In this document: in pieces, positions 35,225 to 45,532 of the stretch | Position numbering within the stretch: the stretch's first letter is position 1 | Layout: each line of letters starts with the position of its first letter | The notes under the pieces: generated by a model | Seen by the model: only the letters and a program-made list of their open reading frames with translations | What the model was told of the DNA's origin: nothing | The model's database searches: none | Translations under genes and position numbers: made by a program | Assembly (NCBI RefSeq): GCF_028823665.1 | Contig: NZ_JAPEHV010000002.1 | Location: 186,001-250,000 of the forward strand | Length of the DNA: 64,000 bases | Source: Microbacterium sp. C7(2022) | Lineage (GTDB): Bacteria; Actinomycetota; Actinomycetes; Actinomycetales; Microbacteriaceae | Direction: 5' to 3'

Positions 35225-37678
35225 ATGTCGTCGCCGGATGCCGCTGCCGAACAGCTCGTTCGGATTGACGGCCGACGCCTGAGGCTGACGAATCTCGACA
35301 AGGTCATGTACCCCGCCACGGGTACCACCAAGGGCGAGGTGATCGACTACTACACACGAGTGGCACCCGTGATGATTCCGCATCTCATCGGCAGACCGGT
35401 GACGCGGAAGCGCTGGCCGGAGGGTGTCGGCACGGCCGAACAGCCGGGTCCGTGGTTCTTCGCGAAGGACCTTGAGCAGGGCGCACCATCTTGGATTCGC
35501 CGGTTGCCGATCCCCCACTCGACGGGGACTAAGCACTACCCCCTGGTCGGCGATGTCCCCACACTCGTGTACCTCGCGCAGGTGGCCAGCCTCGAACTGC
35601 ACGTGCCGCAATGGCGGTTCGACTCGCAGGGTGAGAAGGGTCCGCCCGATCGGCTCGTGCTCGATCTGGATCCCGGGCCGGGCGTCGGCCTCGTCGAGTG
35701 CGCTCAGGTCGCGCGATGGGCGAAGGACATCCTTCTGGGGATGGGGCTGGACCCGTATCCGGTCACGAGCGGCAGCAAGGGCATCCATCTGTATGCGCCA
35801 CTGCCGCTCGCATACACGAGCGAGCAGGCATCCCAGGTCGCGAAAGAGCTCGCCCGATCGCTCGAAGCCGATCATCCGGACCTCGTCGTCAGTCAGATGA
35901 CGAAAGCCTCACGGCCGGGCCGCGTCTTCATCGACTGGAGCCAGAACAACGCCGCCAAGACGACTATTGCCCCATACTCGCTTCGCGGCCGGGCCACGCC
36001 CACGGTCGCGGCACCACGCACGTGGGGAGAACTCGACGATCCCGCCCTCGCGCACCTGACGCTGGATGCCGTACTCCGCCGTGTTGACGAGTCCGGCGAC
36101 CCGCTGGCGGCGCTCGGCTTCCATGCCGGTGGGCGTGCAGATGCCCACGGCCCCCTGGCGACGTATCTGTCGAAGCGAACCGCCGGGCGAACGCCCGAGC
36201 CCATGCCGCACAACGCCTTGGGACACGTCGCAGCACCCACCGCGGACCCCCGGCCGCGCTTCGTCATTCAGGAACACCACGCTTCGCGACTTCACTGGGA
36301 CCTGCGACTCGAACATGACGGAGTACTCGCGAGTTGGGCTGTGCCCAAGGGCATACCCGAGACAACGACACGCAATGCTCTGGCCGTAAAGACCGAGGAT
36401 CACCCGATGGAGTATCTCGATTTCTCCGGAGTCATCCCCGACGGTCAATACGGCGCGGGCGTCATGTCGATCTGGGACACGGGTCGCTTCACGCTCGAGA
36501 AGTGGCGCGATGACGAGATCATTTTCGTCGCGGAAGGCCAGCCGGGCGGGCCCCTGGGGAGGGTCAGGCTCGCACTCATCCGGACCGACGGCGTAGGCGA
36601 GAAGTCGACGTGGTTGTTGCATCGGATGAAGTCGGATGCCGGCGCAGCCGCCCCTGCGCGCACGCACCCCACCCCCGTGCCGGCAGAAAGCGCTCCCCCA
36701 CCACCATGGGGGGACGTACGCCCCATGCTGGCAACCGCCGCCACACCGGGGATTGCCCGCGCGACGGCCGAACGGTGGCGGCGAAGCTCCGGGGCGAGCT
36801 GGGCAGAAATCAAATGGGACGGGATTCGCGCCATCGGGCTCTGGAGCGGCGGGGAACTGGCGCTGCTCACCCGAAATGGCAATGACGTGACGGCAACGTA
36901 TCCCGATCTCACTGCCGTCCCGCTGGGCCTGGGCGCCGTCCCCGCCGTTCTCGACGGCGAAATCATCGCAACCGACGAGAAGGGGCAGCCGAGTTTTACG
37001 CGCCTGCAGTCGCGCATGAACCTGAGCAACCGCCACGCGATCAGCCGCGAGGCCGCCCGCACGCCCGTGCGCTACTACTTGTTCGACCTGCTCTCTCTCG
37101 ACGGACGCGACACCGCTTCGCTGACTCTCGCGCAACGCCGGTCACTGTTGGAACAGTTCGTCGCTGATGCGAAGGCTCCGATCATCGTCCCGCCGGTGTT
37201 GGAGGACGTCGATGATGCACTGGCCGCTGCCGACCGATTCGGGCTCGAAGGTGTCATGGTGAAAAACCCTGCGTCTCGCTATCAGCGCGGCATCCGCTCG
37301 TCAGATTGGCTCAAGGTCAAGCGCACCAAGACGCAGGAAGTGGTGATCGGGGCAATCCGCCCCGGAAAGGCACATACCATCGGCTCGCTCTTGGTCGGCA
37401 TCCCAGACGGCGTGGGCATTCGCTATGCCGGGAGGGTGGGATCGGGCTTCTCAGACGCCGAGCTCGGTCGGCTCCGCACGCTCCTTGAGCCTGTGCGCTC
37501 CGACAGCAACCCATTCCACGGTGTGCCGGCAACGGACGCATCGGATGCGCGGTGGGTTCGAGCGGAGTTCGTGGGCGAAGTCGAGTACGCCGAGATCACG
37601 CCGGCGGGCATGCTCAGACACGCCCGCTGGCGCGGCCTGCGCCCGGACAAGTCCGTGGACGACGTACGTCGGGAGTAG
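35225..37678 (+). CDS. ligD: Multifunctional ATP-dependent DNA ligase LigD (POL-PE-LIG)
   Basis: 817 residues with all three NHEJ domains in mycobacterial order. POL (about 10-290): primase-polymerase with catalytic LVLDLDPGPGVG (D147, D149) and SGSKGIHLYAPL. PE (about 342-480): 3'-phosphoesterase with FVIQEHHASRLHWDLRLEHDG and VPKGIPE. LIG (about 497-815): motif I EIKWDGIRAIG with adenylated K530, motif III-like FDLLSLDGRD, motif IV LEGVMVKNP and motif V DWLKVKRTK. It fills, trims and seals breaks with Ku, encoded divergently. The ATG at 35225 follows -10 TAATCT by six bases. The stop is one base from the convergent CDF gene end. Confidence 0.97.
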   Translation: MSSPDAAAEQLVRIDGRRLRLTNLDKVMYPATGTTKGEVIDYYTRVAPVMIPHLIGRPVTRKRWPEGVGTAEQPGPWFFAKDLEQGAPSWIRRLPIPHSTGTKHYPLVGDVPTLVYLAQVASLELHVPQWRFDSQGEKGPPDRLVLDLDPGPGVGLVECAQVARWAKDILLGMGLDPYPVTSGSKGIHLYAPLPLAYTSEQASQVAKELARSLEADHPDLVVSQMTKASRPGRVFIDWSQNNAAKTTIAPYSLRGRATPTVAAPRTWGELDDPALAHLTLDAVLRRVDESGDPLAALGFHAGGRADAHGPLATYLSKRTAGRTPEPMPHNALGHVAAPTADPRPRFVIQEHHASRLHWDLRLEHDGVLASWAVPKGIPETTTRNALAVKTEDHPMEYLDFSGVIPDGQYGAGVMSIWDTGRFTLEKWRDDEIIFVAEGQPGGPLGRVRLALIRTDGVGEKSTWLLHRMKSDAGAAAPARTHPTPVPAESAPPPPWGDVRPMLATAATPGIARATAERWRRSSGASWAEIKWDGIRAIGLWSGGELALLTRNGNDVTATYPDLTAVPLGLGAVPAVLDGEIIATDEKGQPSFTRLQSRMNLSNRHAISREAARTPVRYYLFDLLSLDGRDTASLTLAQRRSLLEQFVADAKAPIIVPPVLEDVDDALAAADRFGLEGVMVKNPASRYQRGIRSSDWLKVKRTKTQEVVIGAIRPGKAHTIGSLLVGIPDGVGIRYAGRVGSGFSDAELGRLRTLLEPVRSDSNPFHGVPATDASDARWVRAEFVGEVEYAEITPAGMLRHARWRGLRPDKSVDDVRRE

Positions 37679-37679
37679 C

Positions 37680-38591
37680 TCACGCGTGGGCATCGTGTTC
37701 GACGTGCCCGGCCGGTTCGAGTTGAAAGGTCGAATGCTCCACGTCGAAATGCGAAGCGAGGCACTCCTGCAGCCGACTCAACACCGCGGGAGCATGACCG
37801 TGCTCCCACACCTCATCGGCGACGACCACGTGCGCGCTGAATACCGGCGCACCGCGCGTGAGTTGCCACACGTGGACATCGTGGCAATCCACCACGCCCT
37901 CCGTGGTCAGAATGTGCTCCCGGATCTCACCGACCGCAGTACCCGAGGGCGCTGATTCCGCCAGGACATGGACGACTTCGCGAAGCAGCCCGATCGCCCG
38001 CGGGACGATCATCGCCGCAATCGCCAGCGAAGCGATCGCGTCGGCTTGAACCCAACCGGTAAGCACGATGACAACAGCCGCAATGATCACTGCCAGCGAG
38101 CCGATGAGATCACCCAGGACTTCCAGATACGCGCCGCGCACGTTGATGTTGGTCCGCTGCGCCGCGCTGAGCAGCCACATCGCCACGGCATTGGCGCCGA
38201 GTCCCACAACAGCCACCACGAGCATGAAGCCGCCCTCGACCTCGACAGCAGCCGGAGAGACCAGCCGGGAGATCCCTTCAACGGCAACCCACACCGACAA
38301 CACGATCAGGATGATCGCATTCACGAGAGCTCCGAGAACCTCTGCACGCTGGAACCCGAACGTGTTGCGCTCCGTCGCCGGGCGAGCAGCGATCGCGCTG
38401 GCGACCAGTGCGATGACAAGCGCCGCGGCATCGGTGAACATGTGCACCGCGTCGGCGAGCAGCGCAAGAGACCCAGAGACAATCGCGCCGATGATCTGCG
38501 CCGCCATGACCGTCGCCGTTATTGCCAGCGAAAGGGCAAGAAGCCGCCGGTTGCTGGAGTGACGGATGCCGCGAGGTGCGTGGTCGTGCAT
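37680..38591 (-). CDS. Cation diffusion facilitator (CDF) metal exporter
   Basis: 303 residues: six transmembrane helices (first about 17-40) and a cytoplasmic C-terminal domain (about 215-290). Metal-site motifs are ALLADAVHMFTDAAALVIAL (HxxxD in helix 2) and the helix 5 DAIASLAIAAMIV; the cytoplasmic domain has VVDCHDVHVWQLTRGAPVFSAHV. His/Asp-rich ends (MHDHAPRG; HVEHDAHA) suggest zinc or cobalt binding. It pumps divalent cations out by proton exchange. ATG 38591 has -10 TAGCCT (complement of 38598-38603) exactly six bases upstream. Confidence 0.92.
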   Translation of the reverse strand: MHDHAPRGIRHSSNRRLLALSLAITATVMAAQIIGAIVSGSLALLADAVHMFTDAAALVIALVASAIAARPATERNTFGFQRAEVLGALVNAIILIVLSVWVAVEGISRLVSPAAVEVEGGFMLVVAVVGLGANAVAMWLLSAAQRTNINVRGAYLEVLGDLIGSLAVIIAAVVIVLTGWVQADAIASLAIAAMIVPRAIGLLREVVHVLAESAPSGTAVGEIREHILTTEGVVDCHDVHVWQLTRGAPVFSAHVVVADEVWEHGHAPAVLSRLQECLASHFDVEHSTFQLEPAGHVEHDAHA

Positions 38592-38597
38592 GCCCCA

Positions 38598-38603
38598 AGG
38601 CTA
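38598..38603 (-). promoter_or_regulatory. Predicted -10 hexamer (leaderless) for the CDF gene
   Basis: TAGCCT on the minus strand, six bases before ATG 38591. Confidence 0.47.
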
Positions 38604-38672
38604 TGCGCGCGAGGGCTGTGAGAGACCCCGTGTCGACTAGTCGGGAATGAGTGTGATTCTCAGCGTCAGTAC

Positions 38673-39290
38673 TCAGAGATCGGCGAGGAGCGGACCCAGT
38701 GCGACGAACGCTCGCGCGCGATGCGACTGCGCATTCTTGTCCTCGGCGGTCCACTCTCCCACCGTTCGCGGGGACCCACCTTGCCCGTCCGGGATGAACA
38801 CCGGGTCGTAACCGAAGCCGCCCGCCCCCGATGGTTCGGTCGCAAGCATGCCCGGCCAGATGCCTTCGACGACGTGCTCCGTGCCATCAGGCGAGACCAA
38901 CGCGATCGTCGAAACGAACTGCGCAGCGCGATGCTCCTCAGCGATGTCAGAGAGTTGGTCAAGGAGGAGCGCGACGTTTGCGGCGCCGTCTTTGGCGTGC
39001 CCCGCCCAGTACGCCGAGAAGACGCCGGGTGCACCGCCGAGCACATCGACGCAGATCCCGGAATCATCGGCCAGCGCAGGAAGTCCCGTGTGCGCAGCGG
39101 CCGCGCGGGCCTTGATCAGGGCGTTCTGAGCGAATGTGATCCCGTCCTCGACGGGTTCGGGCCCGTCATACGCGACCACCTTCAGGTCCGGCCGAGTCGC
39201 CGCAACGATCGCCTGGAACTCGGCCACCTTGTGCGCGTTGTGCGTCGCCAAGACAACCGCACGAGACGATGTCGGCTCTGTCACGGTCAC
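38673..39290 (-). CDS. rdgB: Non-canonical purine NTP pyrophosphatase (RdgB/HAM1 family)
   Basis: 205 residues. It hydrolyses dITP, XTP and related nucleotides to monophosphates, keeping deaminated purines out of nucleic acids. Motifs: [11 protein letters not shown] at the N-terminus, the acidic site [24 protein letters not shown] (in part [16 protein letters not shown]) and [18 protein letters not shown] 39290 overlaps the rph stop by four bases; rph-rdgB pairing is conserved in actinobacteria, downstream of murI. Confidence 0.95.
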   Translation of the reverse strand: MTVTEPTSSRAVVLATHNAHKVAEFQAIVAATRPDLKVVAYDGPEPVEDGITFAQNALIKARAAAAHTGLPALADDSGICVDVLGGAPGVFSAYWAGHAKDGAANVALLLDQLSDIAEEHRAAQFVSTIALVSPDGTEHVVEGIWPGMLATEPSGAGGFGYDPVFIPDGQGGSPRTVGEWTAEDKNAQSHRARAFVALGPLLADL

Positions 39291-40030
39291 TCCCCCGCAG
39301 CGGCCAGAGAAGCGACCTGGATGTCGCGCAGCTGCGCACAGCCGTTCACGCCCAATTCGAGCAGCGCATCGAGTTCGCGCTTGTCGAACGGCGCGCCTTC
39401 CGCCGTGCCTTGCACTTCGACGAACAGTCCGCGACCGGTGACAACCACGTTCATGTCCGTCTCGGCGCGCACATCTTCGACGTAGGCGAGGTCGAGCATC
39501 GGCTCCCCATCGATGATGCCGACCGATACCGCAGAGACCGAGTCAATGAGCGGGGTGGCTTTCTGCCCGATGAACTTCTTCGACCGCCCCCACTCGATGG
39601 CGTCCACGAGCGCCACATAGGCCCCCGTGATCGCAGCGGTTCGAGTGCCGCCATCCGCCTGCAACACATCGCAGTCGATGACGATGGTGTTTTCACCCAG
39701 TGCCTTCGTATCGACCACGGCACGCAGAGCGCGGCCGATGAGTCGCGAGATCTCGTGCGTCCTGCCGCCGATCTTGCCGCGCACGGCCTCGCGATCGTTG
39801 CGCGAGTTCGTCGCTCGCGGAAGCATCGCGTACTCCGCGGTGACCCAGCCCTTCCCCTTGCCGGTGAGCCAGCGCGGAACCCCGTTGGTGAAGGATGCCG
39901 TGCACAGAACCTTGGTGCCCCCGAACGAGATCAAGGCCGAACCCTCCGCGTGAGCGCTCCACCCCCGCTCGATCGTGATCTCTCGCAGGTCGTCGGTTGC
40001 GCGGCCGTCTGCGCGGACAATGTCGCTCAT
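39287..40030 (-). CDS. rph: Ribonuclease PH
   Basis: 247-residue phosphorolytic 3'-5' exonuclease that trims tRNA 3' ends. The N-terminal [19 protein letters not shown] and core motifs [20 protein letters not shown] (in part [13 protein letters not shown]) and [19 protein letters not shown] (phosphate-binding region) are intact. ATG 40030 has GAGGAGAG upstream. It follows murI by 32 bases and overlaps rdgB, forming a murI-rph-rdgB operon. Confidence 0.96.
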   Translation of the reverse strand: MSDIVRADGRATDDLREITIERGWSAHAEGSALISFGGTKVLCTASFTNGVPRWLTGKGKGWVTAEYAMLPRATNSRNDREAVRGKIGGRTHEISRLIGRALRAVVDTKALGENTIVIDCDVLQADGGTRTAAITGAYVALVDAIEWGRSKKFIGQKATPLIDSVSAVSVGIIDGEPMLDLAYVEDVRAETDMNVVVTGRGLFVEVQGTAEGAPFDKRELDALLELGVNGCAQLRDIQVASLAAAGE

Positions 40031-40062
40031 GTCTCTCCTCGGTGGGTTCTTCGGTACTCAGT

Positions 40063-40908
40063 TCACGACAGCGGCTGTGCGCTGCGAACGGGAAGATCGA
40101 TGGCGCCCGTCTGTACGAGCTGGACGTCACGCACCTCACGGCCCATCAGCCTGTGGGCAAGGCGGACGAAATCGTCTGCCGAGGTCCCGGTGGCCTCGTA
40201 GATGTGGCGGGGCGTGGCATCCGGTCCTGCGAGAAGATCTCGCGAAACCAGCTGGCGATACACGTCTTTGGCTGTCTCGCTGTCACTTGAGACCAAACTG
40301 ACGTCCGGTCCCATCACGTAGCTGATCGCCCCCTCGAGGAACGGGTAGTGCGTGCAGCCGAGTACGAGCGTGTCAACCCCGGCGTGTCGCAAAGGTGAAA
40401 GGTACTCCTCCGCGACAGTCAGCACTTCGGCAGACCCGGTGACACCGTCTTCGACGAACTCGACGAACCGCGGGCACGCTTGCGCGAACACGGTGAGGCG
40501 CTCATTCACCTCGAGCATGTCCTGATACGCGCGAGAACCGATCGTGCCAACCGTGCCGATGACGCCGACCCTTCCGTTGCGCGTGGTCGACATCGCCGTA
40601 CGCACGGCCGGGCCAATGACCTCGACCACCGGGACGTCATAGCGCTCCCGCGCGTCGCGCAGCATCGCCGATGAGGCAGTGTTGCATGCAATAACGAGCA
40701 TCTTCACACCCTGATCGACGAGGGTGTCGAGGATCTCCAGCGAGTACCGACGCACGTCGGCGATGGGCTTCGGACCGTAGGGCGAGTGCGCCGTGTCTCC
40801 GATGTACACCAGTGATTCTTGTGGCAACAGCGCCGAGATAGCCCGCGCGACAGTGAGGCCACCGACTCCGGAGTCGAAGATTCCGATGGGGGCGTCATTC
40901 ACGATCAC
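40063..40908 (-). CDS. murI: Glutamate racemase
   Basis: 281-residue cofactor-independent racemase supplying D-glutamate for peptidoglycan. Catalytic cysteines are C75 ([12 protein letters not shown]) and C185 ([13 protein letters not shown]); the N-terminal [16 protein letters not shown] carries the catalytic aspartate. The open frame starts at GTG 40908, but -10 TAGGCT (complement of 40911-40916) ends only two bases ahead of it and eight bases ahead of the in-frame GTG at 40902, so the true leaderless start may be 40902 (two residues shorter). Divergent from pncB with closely opposed promoters. Confidence 0.95.
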   Translation of the reverse strand: MIVNDAPIGIFDSGVGGLTVARAISALLPQESLVYIGDTAHSPYGPKPIADVRRYSLEILDTLVDQGVKMLVIACNTASSAMLRDARERYDVPVVEVIGPAVRTAMSTTRNGRVGVIGTVGTIGSRAYQDMLEVNERLTVFAQACPRFVEFVEDGVTGSAEVLTVAEEYLSPLRHAGVDTLVLGCTHYPFLEGAISYVMGPDVSLVSSDSETAKDVYRQLVSRDLLAGPDATPRHIYEATGTSADDFVRLAHRLMGREVRDVQLVQTGAIDLPVRSAQPLS

Positions 40909-40910
40909 TC

Positions 40911-40934
40911 AGCCTACGCCAGCGTCAGTAGGCT
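40911..40934. promoter_or_regulatory. Opposed -10 hexamers of murI and pncB
   Basis: AGCCTA (minus-strand TAGGCT for murI, 40911-40916), twelve bases, TAGGCT (40929-40934, six bases before pncB ATG 40941): an inverted repeat made of two identical -10 elements. The two promoters must overlap, so they could compete for polymerase. Confidence 0.5.
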
Positions 40935-40940
40935 TTCGCT

Positions 40941-42302
40941 ATGAGCGCCGCGCCCGTGAGCACTGCCCTGTATACCGACCGCTATGAACTGACCATGCTG
41001 GGCGCAGCCCTGCGCGATGGCACCGCCCAGCGGCGGTGCGTGTTCGAGGTGTTCGGGCGTCGCCTGCCCGGGGGCCGGCGGTACGGCGTGGTCGCCGGCA
41101 CCGGGCGCCTCCTGTCGTTGATCCGCGACTTCCAGTTCGGTGAGGATGAACTCCGCTTTCTGGCCGACGAGAAGGTGGTGGATGCCGAGACCCTGGCGTT
41201 CCTGGAGAACTACCGTTTCACCGGCTCGATCACGGGGTATCGCGAGGGCGAACTCTACTTTCCTGGTTCCCCTGTGCTCGTTGTGGAGGGTACCTTCGCC
41301 GAGGCAGTCGTGCTTGAGACCCTCGCACTGAGCGTGCTCAATCATGACTCGGCCATCGCTACCGCCGCAGCGCGCATGAGTGTGGCAGCGGGTGAGCGTC
41401 CTCTCGCTGAGATGGGTTCGCGACGCGCCGGAGAGGAGTCTGCGGTAGCTGCGGCACGCGCCGCCTACATCGCAGGATTCGGCGCCACCTCGAATCTTGA
41501 AGCCGGGCGACGGTGGGGCATCCCCACGATGGGAACCGCCGCGCACGCCTGGACGTTGCTCCACGACTCGGAGGAGGACGCCTTTCGCGCGCAGATAGCT
41601 GCGCTCGGCGTGGAGACTACCCTGCTCGTCGATACGTACGACACGCGCACAGGCGTCGATACCGCGATCCGTGTGGCAGGGACCGAACTCGGTGGCGTGA
41701 GGCTCGATTCCGGCGACCTTCCCTCTGTTGCCTCGGCCGTTCGCGAACAACTCGACCACCTCGGTGCCACGCACACCAAGATCACCGTCACCAGCGACCT
41801 CGACGAGCACGCCATCGCGGCACTTGCCGCCTCGCCGGTCGACTCGTACGGCGTGGGAACGTCCGTGGTCACGGGGGCAGGGAGCCCGACGGCCGGGATG
41901 GTTTACAAGCTGGTGGCACGCGAGGATCCCGCCGGCGGCTGGGTGTCAGTCGCCAAGGCATCAACGAACAAGGCGTCCCATGGCGGACGGAAATCCGCGT
42001 TCCGCACCTTGGAAGGCGGCACCGCGACCGGAGAACTGATCCTGGTCGCGTCGGCCTTCGAGTCCCTCGCTTCGCCGGACGCACCCGAAGGCGCCCGCCC
42101 GCTTCATCACGCGCTGGTGCGCTCCGGTGAGGTGATCACCGACTTCGAGGGGCCATCGGGCGTGCAGGCAGCGCGCGATCACCATCGCGCGGTTCGGCGA
42201 GAGCTGCCCCTGCGCGGGCTTGCGCTGAGCCGTTCCGAGCCGGCCCTACCGACCGTGTACGTCGACGTCGATATGGAGGGTCAGCCGCCGAGCGACTCGT
42301 AG
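40941..42302 (+). CDS. pncB: Nicotinate phosphoribosyltransferase
   Basis: 453 residues. It joins nicotinate and PRPP to nicotinate mononucleotide in NAD salvage. Family features: LYTDRYELTMLGAALRDG at the N-terminus, ETLALSVLNHDSAIATAAARM, the histidine-containing GTAAHAWTLLHDSEEDAF (His autophosphorylated in the family) and VRLDSGDLPSVA. ATG 40941 is leaderless by the TAGGCT hexamer. Its 3' end overlaps the convergent DUF3039 gene by 22 bases. Confidence 0.95.
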   Translation: MSAAPVSTALYTDRYELTMLGAALRDGTAQRRCVFEVFGRRLPGGRRYGVVAGTGRLLSLIRDFQFGEDELRFLADEKVVDAETLAFLENYRFTGSITGYREGELYFPGSPVLVVEGTFAEAVVLETLALSVLNHDSAIATAAARMSVAAGERPLAEMGSRRAGEESAVAAARAAYIAGFGATSNLEAGRRWGIPTMGTAAHAWTLLHDSEEDAFRAQIAALGVETTLLVDTYDTRTGVDTAIRVAGTELGGVRLDSGDLPSVASAVREQLDHLGATHTKITVTSDLDEHAIAALAASPVDSYGVGTSVVTGAGSPTAGMVYKLVAREDPAGGWVSVAKASTNKASHGGRKSAFRTLEGGTATGELILVASAFESLASPDAPEGARPLHHALVRSGEVITDFEGPSGVQAARDHHRAVRRELPLRGLALSRSEPALPTVYVDVDMEGQPPSDS

Positions 42303-42547
42303 ATCTCTTTACACGTCGGGCACACCGGAAACTTCTCGGGGTCGCGGCCCGGAGTCCACTTCTTGCCGCACAGCGCCCGCACCGGCTTTCCCGTGAGAGC
42401 GGACTCGAGAATCTTGTCCTTCTTCACATAATGCGAGAAGCGCTCGTGGTCACCGGGTTCGATGTTCTCTTCTTGGATGAGCTCTTCGAGCTCTCGGTCG
42501 AGGGTGGCCAAGCCGCCCTGATCGGGGCTGTCGAGGGGGGTGCTCAT
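42281..42547 (-). CDS. DUF3039-family protein
   Basis: 88 residues, cytoplasmic and acidic in the first half, with a cysteine pattern ALCGKKWTPGRDPEKFPVCPTC in the second half (C at the first CGK and a CPTC knuckle), which looks like a small metal-binding fold. Homologues of this length (DUF3039) are widespread in actinobacteria, often beside pncB, and have no known function. ATG 42547 follows -10 TACACT (complement of 42554-42559) by six bases. The last 22 bases overlap the 3' end of pncB on the other strand. Confidence 0.85.
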   Translation of the reverse strand: MSTPLDSPDQGGLATLDRELEELIQEENIEPGDHERFSHYVKKDKILESALTGKPVRALCGKKWTPGRDPEKFPVCPTCKEIYESLGG

Positions 42548-42553
42548 GCCGTC

Positions 42554-42559
42554 AGTGTA
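42554..42559 (-). promoter_or_regulatory. Predicted -10 hexamer (leaderless) for the DUF3039 gene
   Basis: TACACT on the minus strand, six bases before ATG 42547. Confidence 0.47.
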
Positions 42560-42607
42560 CCCGTGACTCAGGCCGGTTGGGGCGCGGAATGGGTCGTGCA
42601 CAGACGA

Positions 42608-44148
42608 TCACGTCGCTTCGGCGAACTCCATCAGGCGACCGCTGCGTCGTTCGAAGACGGCCGCGCCGATGGCGACGCCGAACACCAACGTTCCGCACCC
42701 GATACCGACCCCGCCCCACAGGGCACGGTCTGCAGACGTGGGGTCCTCGATGGCGAGCCATGACCACCAGAACACCGGGGCACTCAACAGCAGAACGCCG
42801 AGCAGCACCATCCCCTGCGACAGGAACGGCGTCGAACCGGTACGCGCCGGCTGACGAAACGGGCTATCACCGGGGCGCGAAACCGGGTACGGGGCTGCCG
42901 CCGATGCGATGCTCGACAAGCCGAGACCCGTGAGGAACAGGCACGCGCACAGCCCGATCATGGCAGGAAGAATTGACCAACGACCGTGCAACGACACAGC
43001 GATCGGGATCGCTACCGCCAACGCGGGTGTGCCGATGAGAAACACCGGCACCAGTCGCCCGACGCGGTCAGCCAGACCGCGCACGCCGCTGGCGAAGTGC
43101 ATCCACACGGCCGTGGAGTCGTAAGCCACGTCGTTGTGCACGAGCCAACCGAGGAACAGAGCCGCGAATGGCACCGGCACAAGCGCAACCGTTTCGGGCG
43201 CCACGCCCGCCACGAGTAGCGGCACCGTGGTCGCCGCCGCGGCGACCGGGATCACCAGCAAATTCATGAGGTAGCGCTGATCGTTGAGCCAATACAGCAG
43301 ACTCCGTGCGGCGATGGCGCCGCCGGGCGTTCCGGGCGCAACTGCGAACCAACCGAGGCCGCGCCGCTCGCGCACCGCGAGTGGGCGCTCTGTGGTCGTG
43401 AGCGTACGCCGCACGAGCAAGACCCACAGCGCGACCAAGACGACGATTGTGGCGAGCGCGACGAGGATCGCTGTGGTCGAGGCGGGGTTTCCCACGACGA
43501 TGAGACCGGGATAAGCCCATGCCGCACCCAGCGGGGTGATCGCCAGCAACTGGACGGCTTCAGAGAGCTGCGATGGGACAATCCCTTCCCATTCCAGCGA
43601 GGACAAGAAGACTCCCGCGGGCACCACCACGATGATGATGAGCAGGAGGAAAAGCCCTGTCAGTTCACGGGACTGCCGCTCCTTCAAAAACAGAGACGCC
43701 GCAGCCAAGCAGACGCGAGCTGCGAGCGAGCAGGTGATCACGCCAAGCGCCCCGCCGATCACGGTCGTCGCCACGGGCGCGCCGAACGACGACCACATGA
43801 CCCCGGTGCTGATCGCCAGGGCTGCCAGTGCGATGACCGGAACGCTGATCATGCCGGCCATAGCGAGAGCACCCGCAAGAGGACCGGGTGCCGGCCCGAC
43901 CACGGCGAATCGTCGGGGGTCGAGCGGGTCGCTTGCCGCGCCGATCAAAGGCGACAAGGCGAACCCCACGGTCGCCGCCGAGCCAGCCAGCACCGTCACC
44001 GTGAGTGCCACTTCCACCGGCGAGTCGCGCAACGACAACAAAGCCCAGCACCCGGCGGCCGTCGCACCGGCAACCACAAGGTATTGCACAACCGTACGGC
44101 TCACATCGACGATGTCACCGCGGAACGCACCGACCAGCAGCGCAAGCC

Positions 44149-44173
<25 letters not shown>
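42608..44173 (-). CDS. ABC exporter permease
   Basis: 521-residue polytopic protein with about twelve to thirteen hydrophobic helices and no soluble domain. There is no sequence motif that names a substrate; the helix count and the adjacent ATPase mark it as an ABC-2-like or related exporter permease. The GTG at 44173 lies inside the 3' end of the ATPase gene (25-base overlap), ensuring coupled synthesis. A start further downstream is possible because the ribosome site (GGAG) almost abuts the GTG. Confidence 0.8.
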
Positions 44174-45336
<1,163 letters not shown>

Positions 45337-45342
45337 CGATCC

Positions 45343-45348
45343 AACCTA
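45343..45348 (-). promoter_or_regulatory. Predicted -10 hexamer (leaderless) for the ABC ATPase
   Basis: TAGGTT on the minus strand, six bases before ATG 45336. The rest of the gap to 45532 holds TACCAT (45460-45465, possible -10 for the nucleotidyltransferase gene) and the palindrome at 45489. Confidence 0.45.
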
Positions 45349-45488
45349 CCAAGCAAGGCAGACAGCACGGTAAGGCAGTGTGGGCGAACAGCGAATACTC
45401 AGCACATCACGAATCCGCAACAGCCGGGAGAATTTCTGGTCCTTCCCAGCCCCACTCGCTACCATGAGATCGGCACGAAGGGGTGTCC

Positions 45489-45504
45489 CGTCGGTTAACC
45501 GACG
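45489..45504. promoter_or_regulatory. 16-bp perfect palindrome upstream of the nucleotidyltransferase gene
   Basis: CGTCGGTTAACCGACG, 28 bases before the TTG start and downstream of a possible -10 TACCAT (45460-45465). It could be a dimeric repressor site or, in RNA, a six-bp hairpin with a TTAA loop. No known regulator can be named. Confidence 0.55.
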
Positions 45505-45532
45505 ATGAACCGCCCACTTTCAGGAGCAGACT

